Assembly (NCBI RefSeq): GCF_938039205.1
Contig: NZ_CALHVM010000020.1
Location: 1 to 16,376, forward strand
Reading direction: 5' to 3'
From: an uncultured Campylobacter sp.
GTDB lineage: Bacteria > Campylobacterota > Campylobacteria > Campylobacterales > Campylobacteraceae
DNA length: 16,376 bases
In this document: in pieces, positions 1 to 5,391 of the stretch
Numbering within the stretch: the stretch's first letter is position 1
Layout: each line of letters opens with the position of its first letter
Translations under genes and position numbers: made by a program
The notes under the pieces: generated by a model
Database searches by the model: none
Told to the model about the DNA's origin: nothing
What the model saw: the letters and a program-made list of their open reading frames with translations, nothing else

Positions 1-777
1 GCCTTTTTGGGCAAACTCTTTTTGCCAGCGGTATATGCTCTTTTCTTTTGCCCCGAAAGCCTGCGCCGCGGCCTTTACGCCGTATAGCTTGGCGTAGCCT
101 AGGACTTCTGATTTATCTAGGACTTTGCGAGCTAGAGCCGCTCTATTATCTTCACTAGAACTATGGTGGCGCAGATCACGATTAACGACGGCGTCGAGAT
201 TTTTATTTTTCCGCCCAGCAGCAAGGTCGCCGCTATGATCCAAACCAATACTTCCACTTTTTAACTCCTCTAGGTTAGAGACCGTATAAACGGCGTTTAC
301 TTCCTCATTTCCTTGACTTGCGCCAGTATCCCGAGCACCACTAGCCCCACGGCTCCTATCGCGCCTACTAACAAGATCGTTAGCGATAGCAGCATTATTA
401 TCTCGCCCGCTTCCATACTCTTCTCCTTTAACGAACTTTAACGGACGGACGGATGCGTTATTTCCCAAATTTACCCTAAAGGCCTCATCCGCCCGTGAAA
501 ATTCGCTATTTGCGTCTAAATTTATAGGCATTTGCGCGTCGCTTGCACCGTTTGTCGAGCCATGAGCGGAGGTTTCGTCGCCGCTCAAGTTATCGTCGAT
601 CCAAATTTGAAGGGTTTTACCCCCGCGACCTATGCCATCTATGTATGAATACGAAAAATATTTCGTATCAATAGTTAAAAATTTTTGCCTATCATTTTGG
701 GCTTTAACTACACATCTTTGCAGTTTCCTTAAATTTACGCCCAAAATTTCCGCAGCCCGCTTAGAATTTACCCACAT
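1..777 (-). CDS. Mu-like phage transposase (MuA type), N-terminal 259 residues, partial
   Basis: The reading frame is open from ATG at 777 to the left edge of the window, so the C-terminal part, including the expected DDE catalytic core, is outside. The first 60 residues (VNSKRAAEILGVNLRKLQRCVV) look like the winged-helix DNA-binding start of MuA-type transposases. Residues about 65-200 are polar and low in similarity to anything I recognise. Residues about 230-257 (AKLYGVKAAAQAFGAKEKSI, then YRW) form a helix-turn-helix that should bind phage end or enhancer sites. The start ATG overlaps the TAA stop of the upstream small gene (TAATG), so the two are translationally coupled as phage early genes. 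Known role: MuA binds the phage ends and carries out integration and replicative transposition. The family call rests on the N-terminus, coupling and context. Confidence 0.8.
   Translation of the reverse strand, partial: MWVNSKRAAEILGVNLRKLQRCVVKAQNDRQKFLTIDTKYFSYSYIDGIGRGGKTLQIWIDDNLSGDETSAHGSTNGASDAQMPINLDANSEFSRADEAFRVNLGNNASVRPLKFVKGEEYGSGRDNNAAIANDLVSRRDRSRGASGARDTGASQGNEEVNAVYTVSNLEELKSGSIGLDHSGDLAAGRKNKNLDAVVNRDLRHHSSSEDNRAALARKVLDKSEVLGYAKLYGVKAAAQAFGAKEKSIYRWQKEFAQKG
649..668. repeat. Perfect palindrome ATACGAAA-AATA-TTTCGTAT inside the transposase gene
   Basis: Eight-base perfect arms are separated by four bases. It resembles the palindrome at 2099-2114 just ahead of the repressor gene (shared ACGAAAA/TTTCGT core), so both could be sites for one phage DNA-binding protein. 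It is coding sequence, so chance is a real alternative. Confidence 0.35.
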
Positions 778-992
778 TAACTAGCCTTCCTTTTTCGTAG
801 CCCCTGCGGTAGCGTAGATATGATCTTCTCTTTTTTTAAGGCTAAAAATACCGCCTTAGTGTTGCCGTTGCTGTAGTTTTTGCCCGTGAGTTTGCCGTTT
901 ACAACGTAGTAGGTAGTGAGATAGTCCAGGCCGTGCTTATTTGCCCACCATTTTATGTTTATGCCGTTATCTTTAAAATACTGCTTTATCAT
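777..992 (-). CDS. Small phage DNA-binding protein, BcepMu gp16-like
   Basis: This is a 71-residue basic protein directly upstream of, and overlapping by one base, the transposase. Its body (INIKWWANKHGLDYLTTYYV, then a VNGKLTGKN turn and a KAVFLALK helix) matches the layout I know for the BcepMu gp16 family of phage-associated HTH proteins (G-x-S/N-I-x-x-WA-x-x-H/N-G, then V-x-x-G-x-x-x-G). ATG at 992 is preceded by AAAGGAG. In Mu the gene in this position is ner, a negative regulator of early transcription; a similar role here is inference. The divergent 993-1089 region carries a candidate operator next to its promoter. No truncation is visible. Confidence 0.65.
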   Translation of the reverse strand: MIKQYFKDNGINIKWWANKHGLDYLTTYYVVNGKLTGKNYSNGNTKAVFLALKKEKIISTLPQGLRKRKAS

Positions 993-1008
993 TTACGCTC
1001 CTTTCTTG

Positions 1009-1030
1009 TTTTTCATTGTTAAAGTAAAAA
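1009..1030 (+). promoter_or_regulatory. Candidate phage operator, copy 1 (core TTCATTGTTAAAGTAAAAA)
   Basis: This 22-base sequence recurs with 21 identities on the opposite strand at 2005-2026. Copy 1 sits between the divergent early operon and the membrane-protein gene, next to a minus-strand TAAAAT (1035-1030) that could be the early -10 box. It is probably bound by the repressor or the gp16-like protein; no function is shown. Confidence 0.5.
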
Positions 1031-1048
1031 TTTTAAGTCCTTGCTCGC

Positions 1049-1054
1049 TATAAT
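1049..1054 (+). promoter_or_regulatory. -10 box TATAAT for the 1090 gene
   Basis: TATAAT lies in the context CGCTATAATG, about 36 bases before the ATG at 1090 and followed by AAAGGAG at 1077-1083. There is no clear -35 box, as is usual in Campylobacter. Confidence 0.5.
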
Positions 1055-1089
1055 GTTTATTAACTATAAAAACCACAAAGGAGTTTTTG

Positions 1090-1902
1090 ATGTTTGGTTT
1101 TTTTAAACGTCACCCCGAACAAGTAGTGACAGATTGCGATCAGCACGATAAAAATTCGGCCGCAAAAAAGATAGAAAACTACGAAAAAAATTTAAAACTA
1201 AATCTCGAAGCTAAGCGCAAAGATTTAGATAATATAACTACCTCGATAATCCCGTTTCAGCTTACCCTGATAAGGATGTTTTTATGGCTATCGTTTAGCT
1301 CCTTGGGCGCCGTTTTTTACTTCGTAAAACCTGACAGAATAATTAATGTATGTCAAGCGTATTTTTTAGTTCTTATTTCGCTAACCGTTATCTGCACGGC
1401 GATCGTCTGCTTGATGGCTATTAAAGAAAGCGCCGATAGACCCACCGCGCACCTTGATAATAACTATTTTCGAGACAATATCAATCAAGACGATTATGAA
1501 CACGTCAATGGATTGATAGCTATGCTTGACGTCACGACAAAAGCTTTAGACATCGCCGCAAAAAGCATGGCTAAAGCCGGTAAAATGCTAAGACGCGCTA
1601 TATATCTATCTCTTGCTACATTATTTTTTATTTTTTCTCTCGCAGTCGTTTCTATATATCCCATGAAAGGAGGTGAAAATATGGCTGAAGAACAAAAAGA
1701 CGTCAAAGTTAGTACCGATTTAACCAATGATACTCGTCCGGCTTTTAAATCCGTTGCAGAGATTAAGCCGGCCGTATTGCAAGCAAATAATCGCGAAAGC
1801 ATCAATAACGAGTCTTGGACCGAAGGTGGCGGCTACAATATCACGTCAAGCGACCAAAACCAGACGGATACCGCGACATCCGGCGAGAAAGACAAAAAAT
1901 AG
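1090..1902 (+). CDS. Prophage membrane protein of unknown function
   Basis: This 270-residue protein is of a family I do not recognise. ATG at 1090 is chosen over TTG at 1087 because AAAGGAG (1077-1083) is six bases upstream. Visible architecture: a charged N-terminus with a possible short coiled coil (residues 20-50), two hydrophobic segments (about 60-79 and 87-111), a polar stretch, a third hydrophobic segment (about 169-190), and a polar, Asn/Ser/Thr-rich tail. An in-frame ATG at codon 198 has a textbook ribosome binding site, so a second shorter product is possible (see separate entry). The gene lies between the early operon and the repressor and is flanked by an inverted pair of the same 22-base repeat. 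Position suggests a lysogeny or exclusion function, but this is speculation. Confidence 0.75.
   Translation: MFGFFKRHPEQVVTDCDQHDKNSAAKKIENYEKNLKLNLEAKRKDLDNITTSIIPFQLTLIRMFLWLSFSSLGAVFYFVKPDRIINVCQAYFLVLISLTVICTAIVCLMAIKESADRPTAHLDNNYFRDNINQDDYEHVNGLIAMLDVTTKALDIAAKSMAKAGKMLRRAIYLSLATLFFIFSLAVVSIYPMKGGENMAEEQKDVKVSTDLTNDTRPAFKSVAEIKPAVLQANNRESINNESWTEGGGYNITSSDQNQTDTATSGEKDKK
1681..1902 (+). CDS. Possible internal-start product (73 residues) of the membrane-protein gene
   Basis: AAAGGAGGTGA at 1666-1676 is a near-perfect anti-16S match, and ATG follows at 1681 in the frame of the larger gene. The product would start MAEEQKDVK and be soluble, polar and rich in Asn, Thr and Ser, with no membrane segment. 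The start falls directly after the third hydrophobic segment of the long form, so the short form would be the free C-terminal tail. No homologue is recognised. Alternatively the purine-rich stretch is just the codons for MKGGEN. Confidence 0.35.
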   Translation: MAEEQKDVKVSTDLTNDTRPAFKSVAEIKPAVLQANNRESINNESWTEGGGYNITSSDQNQTDTATSGEKDKK

Positions 1903-1907
1903 CCCTC

Positions 1908-1929
1908 TTCTCCGCCCTCTGGCGGAGAA
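1908..1929 (-). terminator. Hairpin TTCTCCGCC-CTCT-GGCGGAGAA, probable bidirectional stop
   Basis: A perfect nine-pair stem with a four-base loop sits between the ends of two convergent genes (1902 on plus, 1930 on minus). Read on the minus strand it is followed after about 9 bases by TATTTTTTG. The plus-strand side has no T run. Confidence 0.5.
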
Positions 1930-1995
1930 CTATTCATCAAACAAAAACGCATAGCTGCATAGTACGAATACTATCCACCAAACAAAGTCGTCCAT
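1930..1995 (-). CDS. Possible 21-residue membrane peptide in the prophage
   Basis: ATG at 1995 is preceded by AAAAAGGAGATCCT (AAGGAG with 5-base spacing), and the frame closes with TAG at 1930 directly against a nine-pair hairpin. The peptide begins MDDFVWWIVFVL, continues hydrophobic and aromatic, and ends FDE. It is acidic at both ends with one helix long enough to enter a membrane. The 22-base repeat (copy 2, 2005-2026) overlaps its leader, so transcription may be repressed in the lysogen. Small hydrophobic peptides of this shape include phage lysis, exclusion and type I toxin peptides; which of these it is, if any, cannot be seen. Its short length means the frame itself could be fortuitous. 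Confidence 0.4.
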   Translation of the reverse strand: MDDFVWWIVFVLCSYAFLFDE

Positions 1996-2004
1996 AGGAT
2001 CTCC

Positions 2005-2026
2005 TTTTTACCTTAACAATGAAAAA
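2005..2026 (-). promoter_or_regulatory. Candidate phage operator, copy 2 (inverted relative to copy 1)
   Basis: Read on the minus strand it matches copy 1 at 1009-1030 at 21 of 22 positions; the single difference is A to G after TTGTTAA. It lies about 105 bases upstream of the repressor gene and over the leader of the possible 21-residue peptide. Confidence 0.5.
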
Positions 2027-2067
2027 TTTAAAGAACAAGTTTTAATTTAAATTAAACTTTAAAAAAG

Positions 2068-2073
2068 TATAAT
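2068..2073 (+). promoter_or_regulatory. -10 box TATAAT for the repressor gene
   Basis: AAGTATAATTTTG lies about 60 bases before the GTG start at 2132, in a strongly A/T-rich stretch. A minus-strand TATAAT at 2099-2094 suggests divergent transcription from the same region. Confidence 0.4.
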
Positions 2074-2098
2074 TTTGAAATAAAATTAAAAGTATTAT

Positions 2099-2114
2099 AC
2101 GAAAATATTTTCGT
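2099..2114. promoter_or_regulatory. Perfect 16-base palindrome ACGAAAATATTTTCGT, candidate repressor operator
   Basis: The sequence is fully self-complementary and lies between the repressor's -10 box and its ribosome binding site (AAGGGG at 2121-2126), a position suited to autoregulation. A similar palindrome occurs at 649-668. Confidence 0.5.
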
Positions 2115-2131
2115 CTTGTCAAGGGGTAAAT

Positions 2132-2932
2132 GTGGATTTAGGAAAAAAAATTCGTATTGCAAGAGAGGAACGAGGCTTAAATCAGGCAGAACTGGCAAGT
2201 AAACTCAATATAACAAGTAGAACTTTACAAAATTATGAGTATGGAACAAGCATTCCTGATATAAAAATAGTGCAAGAAATGGCTAAAATTTTTGAAATTC
2301 AAGTTAGTTATTTTTTGGATGAAAATTTTGACGTAAGTACTGACGTTAGTAGTGTCGTAAGTGCCGACAAAGATGACGTTAGTAGTGTCGTAAGTGCTAA
2401 AAGTGTCTCCCAAAACAAAAAAGTGTCTCCCAATAATCAAAATTCTGTCTCCCAATCCGAAAAAATGAAAAAACTTGACGAGATCGCCTCGGGCAATAAA
2501 AACAAGATAATAAATTTACGCTTTTTCGACAACGTAAGCGCGGCTGCCGGTTACGGCGCAAACAACGACGATGAGAGCTTTGAGATCATTGAGGTGACGG
2601 CTAAATTTTTGAGTAAAATTTTGCGCGTAATCCCTCAAGAATACGATGTTATCAGCGTATTGGGCGATAGTATGGAGCCGCTGGTTAAAAACGGCGATAT
2701 GGTGCTAGTTAAGCCTACGAGCGAGGCAAGCAACGGTGAGATAGTGATTGCGAATTTAGGCGGCGATTTGTATGTTAAAAAGTTGCTTCGAGACCCCATA
2801 AAAAGGAACGTTAGGCTAACTTCTATGAATAATTTTTATGAAGATATCGTTATAGAAGAAGATGAGCTTGAGCAGCTCAATATCGTGGGCGTAGTAAAAA
2901 AAGTGATGTCGTCGAATATTATTGCGACATAA
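2132..2932 (+). CDS. LexA/CI-type phage repressor, HTH plus S24 autoprotease
   Basis: The protein has 266 residues, starting at GTG 2132 behind AAGGGG. Residues 1-62 are an HTH_3 (Cro/CI) domain (REERGLNQAELASKLNITSR then TLQNYEYG). Residues about 67-110 are a Ser/Val/Gln linker containing repeats. Residues about 130-262 are an S24 peptidase fold with an Ala139-Gly140 cleavage site (NVSAAAGYG), nucleophile Ser180 (LGDSMEP) and the general-base lysine at 216 or 217 (LYVKKLL). Known: such repressors hold the prophage silent and cut themselves when RecA is activated by DNA damage. All catalytic parts are present, so the prophage should be SOS-inducible. It lies divergent from the transposase operon, as repressors of Mu-like phages do, about 210 bases from the predicted phage end. 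Confidence 0.9.
   Translation: MDLGKKIRIAREERGLNQAELASKLNITSRTLQNYEYGTSIPDIKIVQEMAKIFEIQVSYFLDENFDVSTDVSSVVSADKDDVSSVVSAKSVSQNKKVSPNNQNSVSQSEKMKKLDEIASGNKNKIINLRFFDNVSAAAGYGANNDDESFEIIEVTAKFLSKILRVIPQEYDVISVLGDSMEPLVKNGDMVLVKPTSEASNGEIVIANLGGDLYVKKLLRDPIKRNVRLTSMNNFYEDIVIEEDELEQLNIVGVVKKVMSSNIIAT
2341..2397 (+). repeat. Tandem repeat in the repressor linker
   Basis: A 24-base unit starting TGACGTTAGTAGTG occurs at 2341-2364 and again, identical, at 2374-2397, a period of 33 bases (11 codons). Three copies of TGTCTCCCAA follow between about 2404 and 2455. The repeats keep the frame and encode the flexible linker between the HTH and protease domains. Confidence 0.8.
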
Positions 2933-3144
2933 CGCCCATTCTATCGCTACTCTAAACACTTTTTTACGCTTTTCTAACCGCTGTCGCCAAAGTGTATGAT
3001 TTTTGTCAACTGTTCGCAACCCTTTTCAACACTTTGTCAATTTCATTGAAATGAGAAAAATCTCATCTCAAACCCCCACCACTACGCACTTATCTAGCTC
3101 TTTTTTCTTTGACCTAAAATTCTCATTTCATACGATAATTTACA
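2933..3144 (-). other. Phage left-end region with candidate transposase-binding repeats
   Basis: There is no gene between the repressor stop and the predicted terminus except the last 51 bases of the tonB fusion frame. Repeats: TCTCATTTCA (3121-3130) and TCTCATCTCA (3061-3070) lie inside 18-base direct repeats (15 identities, 60 bases apart). TGAAATGAGAA (3047-3057) is an 11-base inverted copy of 3120-3130. ATGAGA-AAAA-TCTCAT (3051-3066) is a palindrome. TTTGTCAA occurs at 3002-3009 and 3033-3040. Mu ends carry several transposase-binding copies, so these are candidate sites. Confidence 0.55.
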
Positions 3145-3771
3145 AAATTTAAAATCAACCTCGACCTTAAATGTCCCGCTTAGCCGCAGCATGAGCGCTT
3201 TTTTGGGATATTTGGCCTCGGGCTCGCGCGCCACGGTAAAGCCCACGCCCTCTTTGCACGCGTTTTGATCTTTTGCTTCGCCGCTATCTTGCGCGGCAGG
3301 CTGCTTTGCGGGGGCTAAATTTGAGCTAGGCAGCGAGCTTTGCTCGGCGGGTAAAATTTGACTCGGTGCTGGTACTGGTTCAAATTTAGACTCCTCTTTT
3401 ACCGTTTGCGCCTGCTTTGGCGAAATTTGCTTTTTTATTTTTGGCTTTGGGGGTTGCTTTTTCTCCTCCTTTGGCTTTTTGGGTTCCGGCTCTACCGGCT
3501 TTGGTTCTAAAATTTCGGGCTTGAGCTCGGGCTCGGGCTCAAATTTGATCGGTTTGGGCTGTGTTTCTTGCAGCCATTCCATAGGTTTTTCTAGCGGCTC
3601 CGCGCTTTGAGGCGGCATATACTCTCTAGTCTCTTTGCTGGGCTCTTCTTGCCTCAAATTTAGCTTTATCTTGATCGTTTCTTGCGGTTTTGCGCTCTCT
3701 ATCTGGCGCGAGTTTAACGGCAAAAAAAGCAGAGCCAAATTTAAAACGAGCGAGACTAGAAAATAGCGCAT
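3094..3771 (-). CDS. tonB: TonB, C-terminal domain cut off by prophage insertion
   Basis: TonB spans the inner membrane and periplasm and passes ExbBD energy to outer-membrane receptors through its C-terminal domain. Residues 5-20 are the membrane anchor. Residues about 52-115 are the Pro/Glu/Lys-rich spacer (EPEPKKPKEEKKQPPKPK). Residues 176-209 start the C-terminal domain (FTVAREPEAKYPKKALMLRL, then SGTFKVEVDF). The remaining roughly 50-60 residues are missing: after Phe209 the frame continues as CKLSYEMRILGQRKKS and stops. The change falls where the minus strand reads TGT, the predicted phage end, so the last 16 residues are phage-encoded. The start overlaps the stop of the binding-protein gene (TAATG), so this was the last gene of the uptake operon. 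The product probably cannot work with receptors. An intact paralogue elsewhere is possible. Confidence 0.85.
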   Translation of the reverse strand: MRYFLVSLVLNLALLFLPLNSRQIESAKPQETIKIKLNLRQEEPSKETREYMPPQSAEPLEKPMEWLQETQPKPIKFEPEPELKPEILEPKPVEPEPKKPKEEKKQPPKPKIKKQISPKQAQTVKEESKFEPVPAPSQILPAEQSSLPSSNLAPAKQPAAQDSGEAKDQNACKEGVGFTVAREPEAKYPKKALMLRLSGTFKVEVDFKFCKLSYEMRILGQRKKS

Positions 3772-4592
3772 TATTTACTTAGCATCTCGTAAAATTTATC
3801 TACGGCTTCGCCTATGCGAGGCGTTCCTCTAAGTAGCAGCGAGGAGGGCACGGTGAGTACTTTGCCGTTTTTTGCGGCGGTCGTTTTTTTAAGTACCGGA
3901 TTTTGTTTTAGGAAATTTTCGCCATCTCCGCCCATACCGCCGATAACGACGATAAAGTCTGGATTTTGCGATAAGATAAACTCTGTCGAGACGATCGGAG
4001 TCGAGCCCTCTACGCTATCGGCGATGTTTTTTAGTCCGAGTTTGTTAAAGATATCGCCCGGCAGCGTCTTTGAGCTAAAGCCCGTAAGCGGCGTCGAGGA
4101 AAATACCGCTAGTATCTTTTTGCCCTTTACTTCGCTGGTTGCAAAAGAGTCGATTTTGGATTTTATCTCGTTTACGACTTCGCTTGCTTTTTGCTCTTTG
4201 CCTGTTACTTTGCCGATTTCTTCGATATTTTTGTAGATATCGCCGACGCTATCTGCTTTTAGCGTGAGGGTTTTTAGGTTAAATTTAGCAAGGCTCTCGT
4301 TTACGTTTGCCGAGTGAAAGCTGGTGATAACAAGATCGGGCTTTAGCTCGACGATCTGCTCGATATTTGGCTTTGTGTACGTGCCTACGCTTTTTAGCTT
4401 TACGGTTTGATCCTCGGGCCAAATTTTAGAAAACTGAAGCGTAGCGATGGCCGCTAGCTGATCCTGCGCGCCTAGCATATAGACTATCTCGACGACTGAT
4501 GGGTCTAGTACGACTAGTTTTTTGGGCGCGTTTGCGGTTAAATTCGCCAAAAGACAACCGGCTGCAAGTAAAAGTGCGGCTATTTTTTTCAT
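3771..4592 (-). CDS. Periplasmic substrate-binding protein of an iron(heme/siderophore) ABC transporter
   Basis: The protein has 273 residues, starting at ATG 4592 behind AAAGGA (an upstream TTG at 4607 is in frame but has no ribosome binding site). The N-terminus MKKIAALLLAAGCLLANLTANA is a Sec signal; LAAGC could alternatively act as a lipobox. The body has the TroA/BtuF-like (PF01497) layout: LVVLDPSVVEIVYMLGA at the first strand-helix unit, KPNIEQIVELKPDLVI before the hinge, then PDFIVVIGG and a C-terminal lobe. It would bind the ligand brought in by the receptor and dock on the FecCD permease. Gene order receptor-permease-ATPase-binding protein equals chuABCD of C. jejuni, which suggests heme, but siderophore systems share this order and no ligand residues can be assigned. 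Confidence 0.88.
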   Translation of the reverse strand: MKKIAALLLAAGCLLANLTANAPKKLVVLDPSVVEIVYMLGAQDQLAAIATLQFSKIWPEDQTVKLKSVGTYTKPNIEQIVELKPDLVITSFHSANVNESLAKFNLKTLTLKADSVGDIYKNIEEIGKVTGKEQKASEVVNEIKSKIDSFATSEVKGKKILAVFSSTPLTGFSSKTLPGDIFNKLGLKNIADSVEGSTPIVSTEFILSQNPDFIVVIGGMGGDGENFLKQNPVLKKTTAAKNGKVLTVPSSLLLRGTPRIGEAVDKFYEMLSK

Positions 4593-4622
4593 AGAAAATC
4601 CTTTCAAATTTGATTTGTAAAT

Positions 4623-5390
4623 TTATCGCTTTACGGGCACGACGAACGGCATCCCGTCGTGTTCTAAAATTTCGCAGTCTAGTCCGTAAATTTCATATAA
4701 AATTTCTTTCGTATAAAGCTGCTTTGCCGTGCCTGCGTAGCGTATCTCGCCGTCTTTTAGCATCACGAGTTCGTCGCAAAACATAGCGGCTAAATTTAGA
4801 TCGTGTAGCACGGCTACGGAGAGTAAATTTAGCTCTCTGGTCAAATCCTCGCAGATCTTTAGCATCTGAACCCCGTAGTTTAGATCCAGCGCGCTCGTAG
4901 GCTCGTCAAGAAGCAAAATCTTTGGCTCACTAACTAGCGCTCTAGCAAGCAGTACGCGCTGAAATTCGCCGCCGCTTAAAGAGTGGGCGCTGCGTTTGGC
5001 AAACTGCTCTACGTCAAGCAGGCGCATGATCTCGTAGGTTTTGGCTACGTCGTTTGCGTCGTATCCGCTAAACTGGCTTTTTAGATGGCAAAAGCGCCCT
5101 GTTAGCACGATATCTTCGACCGTTAGGGGCATGCTTAGAACCGTTTTTTGCGGCACGAAGCCTAAAATTTTAGCCAGCTCTTTTAGCGAATAATCCTCCA
5201 GCTTTTTGTTTTCTAGCGTGATCACGCCGCTATTTGGCGATAAAATTCTTAGGATATTTTTTAAAAGAGTGGATTTGCCGCAGCCGTTTGGGCCCAAAAT
5301 CCCTACGAAACGACCGTTTTTGAGGCTTAAATTTACGTTTTTTAGTATCTCTTTTTTGCCGTAGCTAAAGCATAGTTTTTCTACTTTCAC
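4623..5390 (-). CDS. FecE/BtuD-type ABC transporter ATPase
   Basis: The protein has 255 residues and is complete. Walker A is GPNGCGKST (33-41), the Q-loop is FVPQ (Gln81), the ABC signature is LSGGE (138-142), Walker B is ILLLDEP (158-164), and the switch histidine is in AVLHDLN (His196). These are the standard parts of an importer ATPase of the iron-siderophore/B12/heme subfamily, which couples ATP hydrolysis to ligand transfer through the FecCD permease at the inner membrane. The start codon lies one base after the permease stop, so the two are tightly coupled. The binding-protein gene follows 30 bases downstream. The positional equivalent in C. jejuni would be ChuC. Substrate is not determined by this protein. 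Confidence 0.92.
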   Translation of the reverse strand: MKVEKLCFSYGKKEILKNVNLSLKNGRFVGILGPNGCGKSTLLKNILRILSPNSGVITLENKKLEDYSLKELAKILGFVPQKTVLSMPLTVEDIVLTGRFCHLKSQFSGYDANDVAKTYEIMRLLDVEQFAKRSAHSLSGGEFQRVLLARALVSEPKILLLDEPTSALDLNYGVQMLKICEDLTRELNLLSVAVLHDLNLAAMFCDELVMLKDGEIRYAGTAKQLYTKEILYEIYGLDCEILEHDGMPFVVPVKR

Positions 5391-5391
5391 C

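Larger units (their letters stand above)
1..3144 (-). mobile_element. Left-end portion of a Mu-like prophage inserted in tonB
   Basis: Seen: a transposase N-terminus and a gp16-like regulator on the minus strand, a divergent S24 repressor, and repeats at a border inside tonB. Known: phage Mu has the order left end, repressor (read toward the end), then early regulator and transposase read inward. The same order is present here, flipped. The border is placed at 3144/3145 because the tonB frame loses family similarity exactly there, and the minus strand then starts with TGT, the usual first bases of Mu-like ends. The other end and the 5-base target duplication lie outside the window. The end assignment is an inference. 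Confidence 0.8.

Noticed and set aside
1494..1805. 103-codon antisense frame under the prophage membrane-protein gene
   Set aside because: No ribosome binding site or promoter; the plus-strand gene has a clear start signal and sensible domain layout.
2341..2460. Repeats resembling a small CRISPR array
   Set aside because: They are in frame inside the repressor gene, too few, and have spacers of only 9-12 bases.
3066..3072. Alternative phage terminus at TCTCATCTCA near 3070
   Set aside because: It would leave 3071-3144 as host tonB, yet that stretch has no TonB similarity and carries a repeat of the same end motif.
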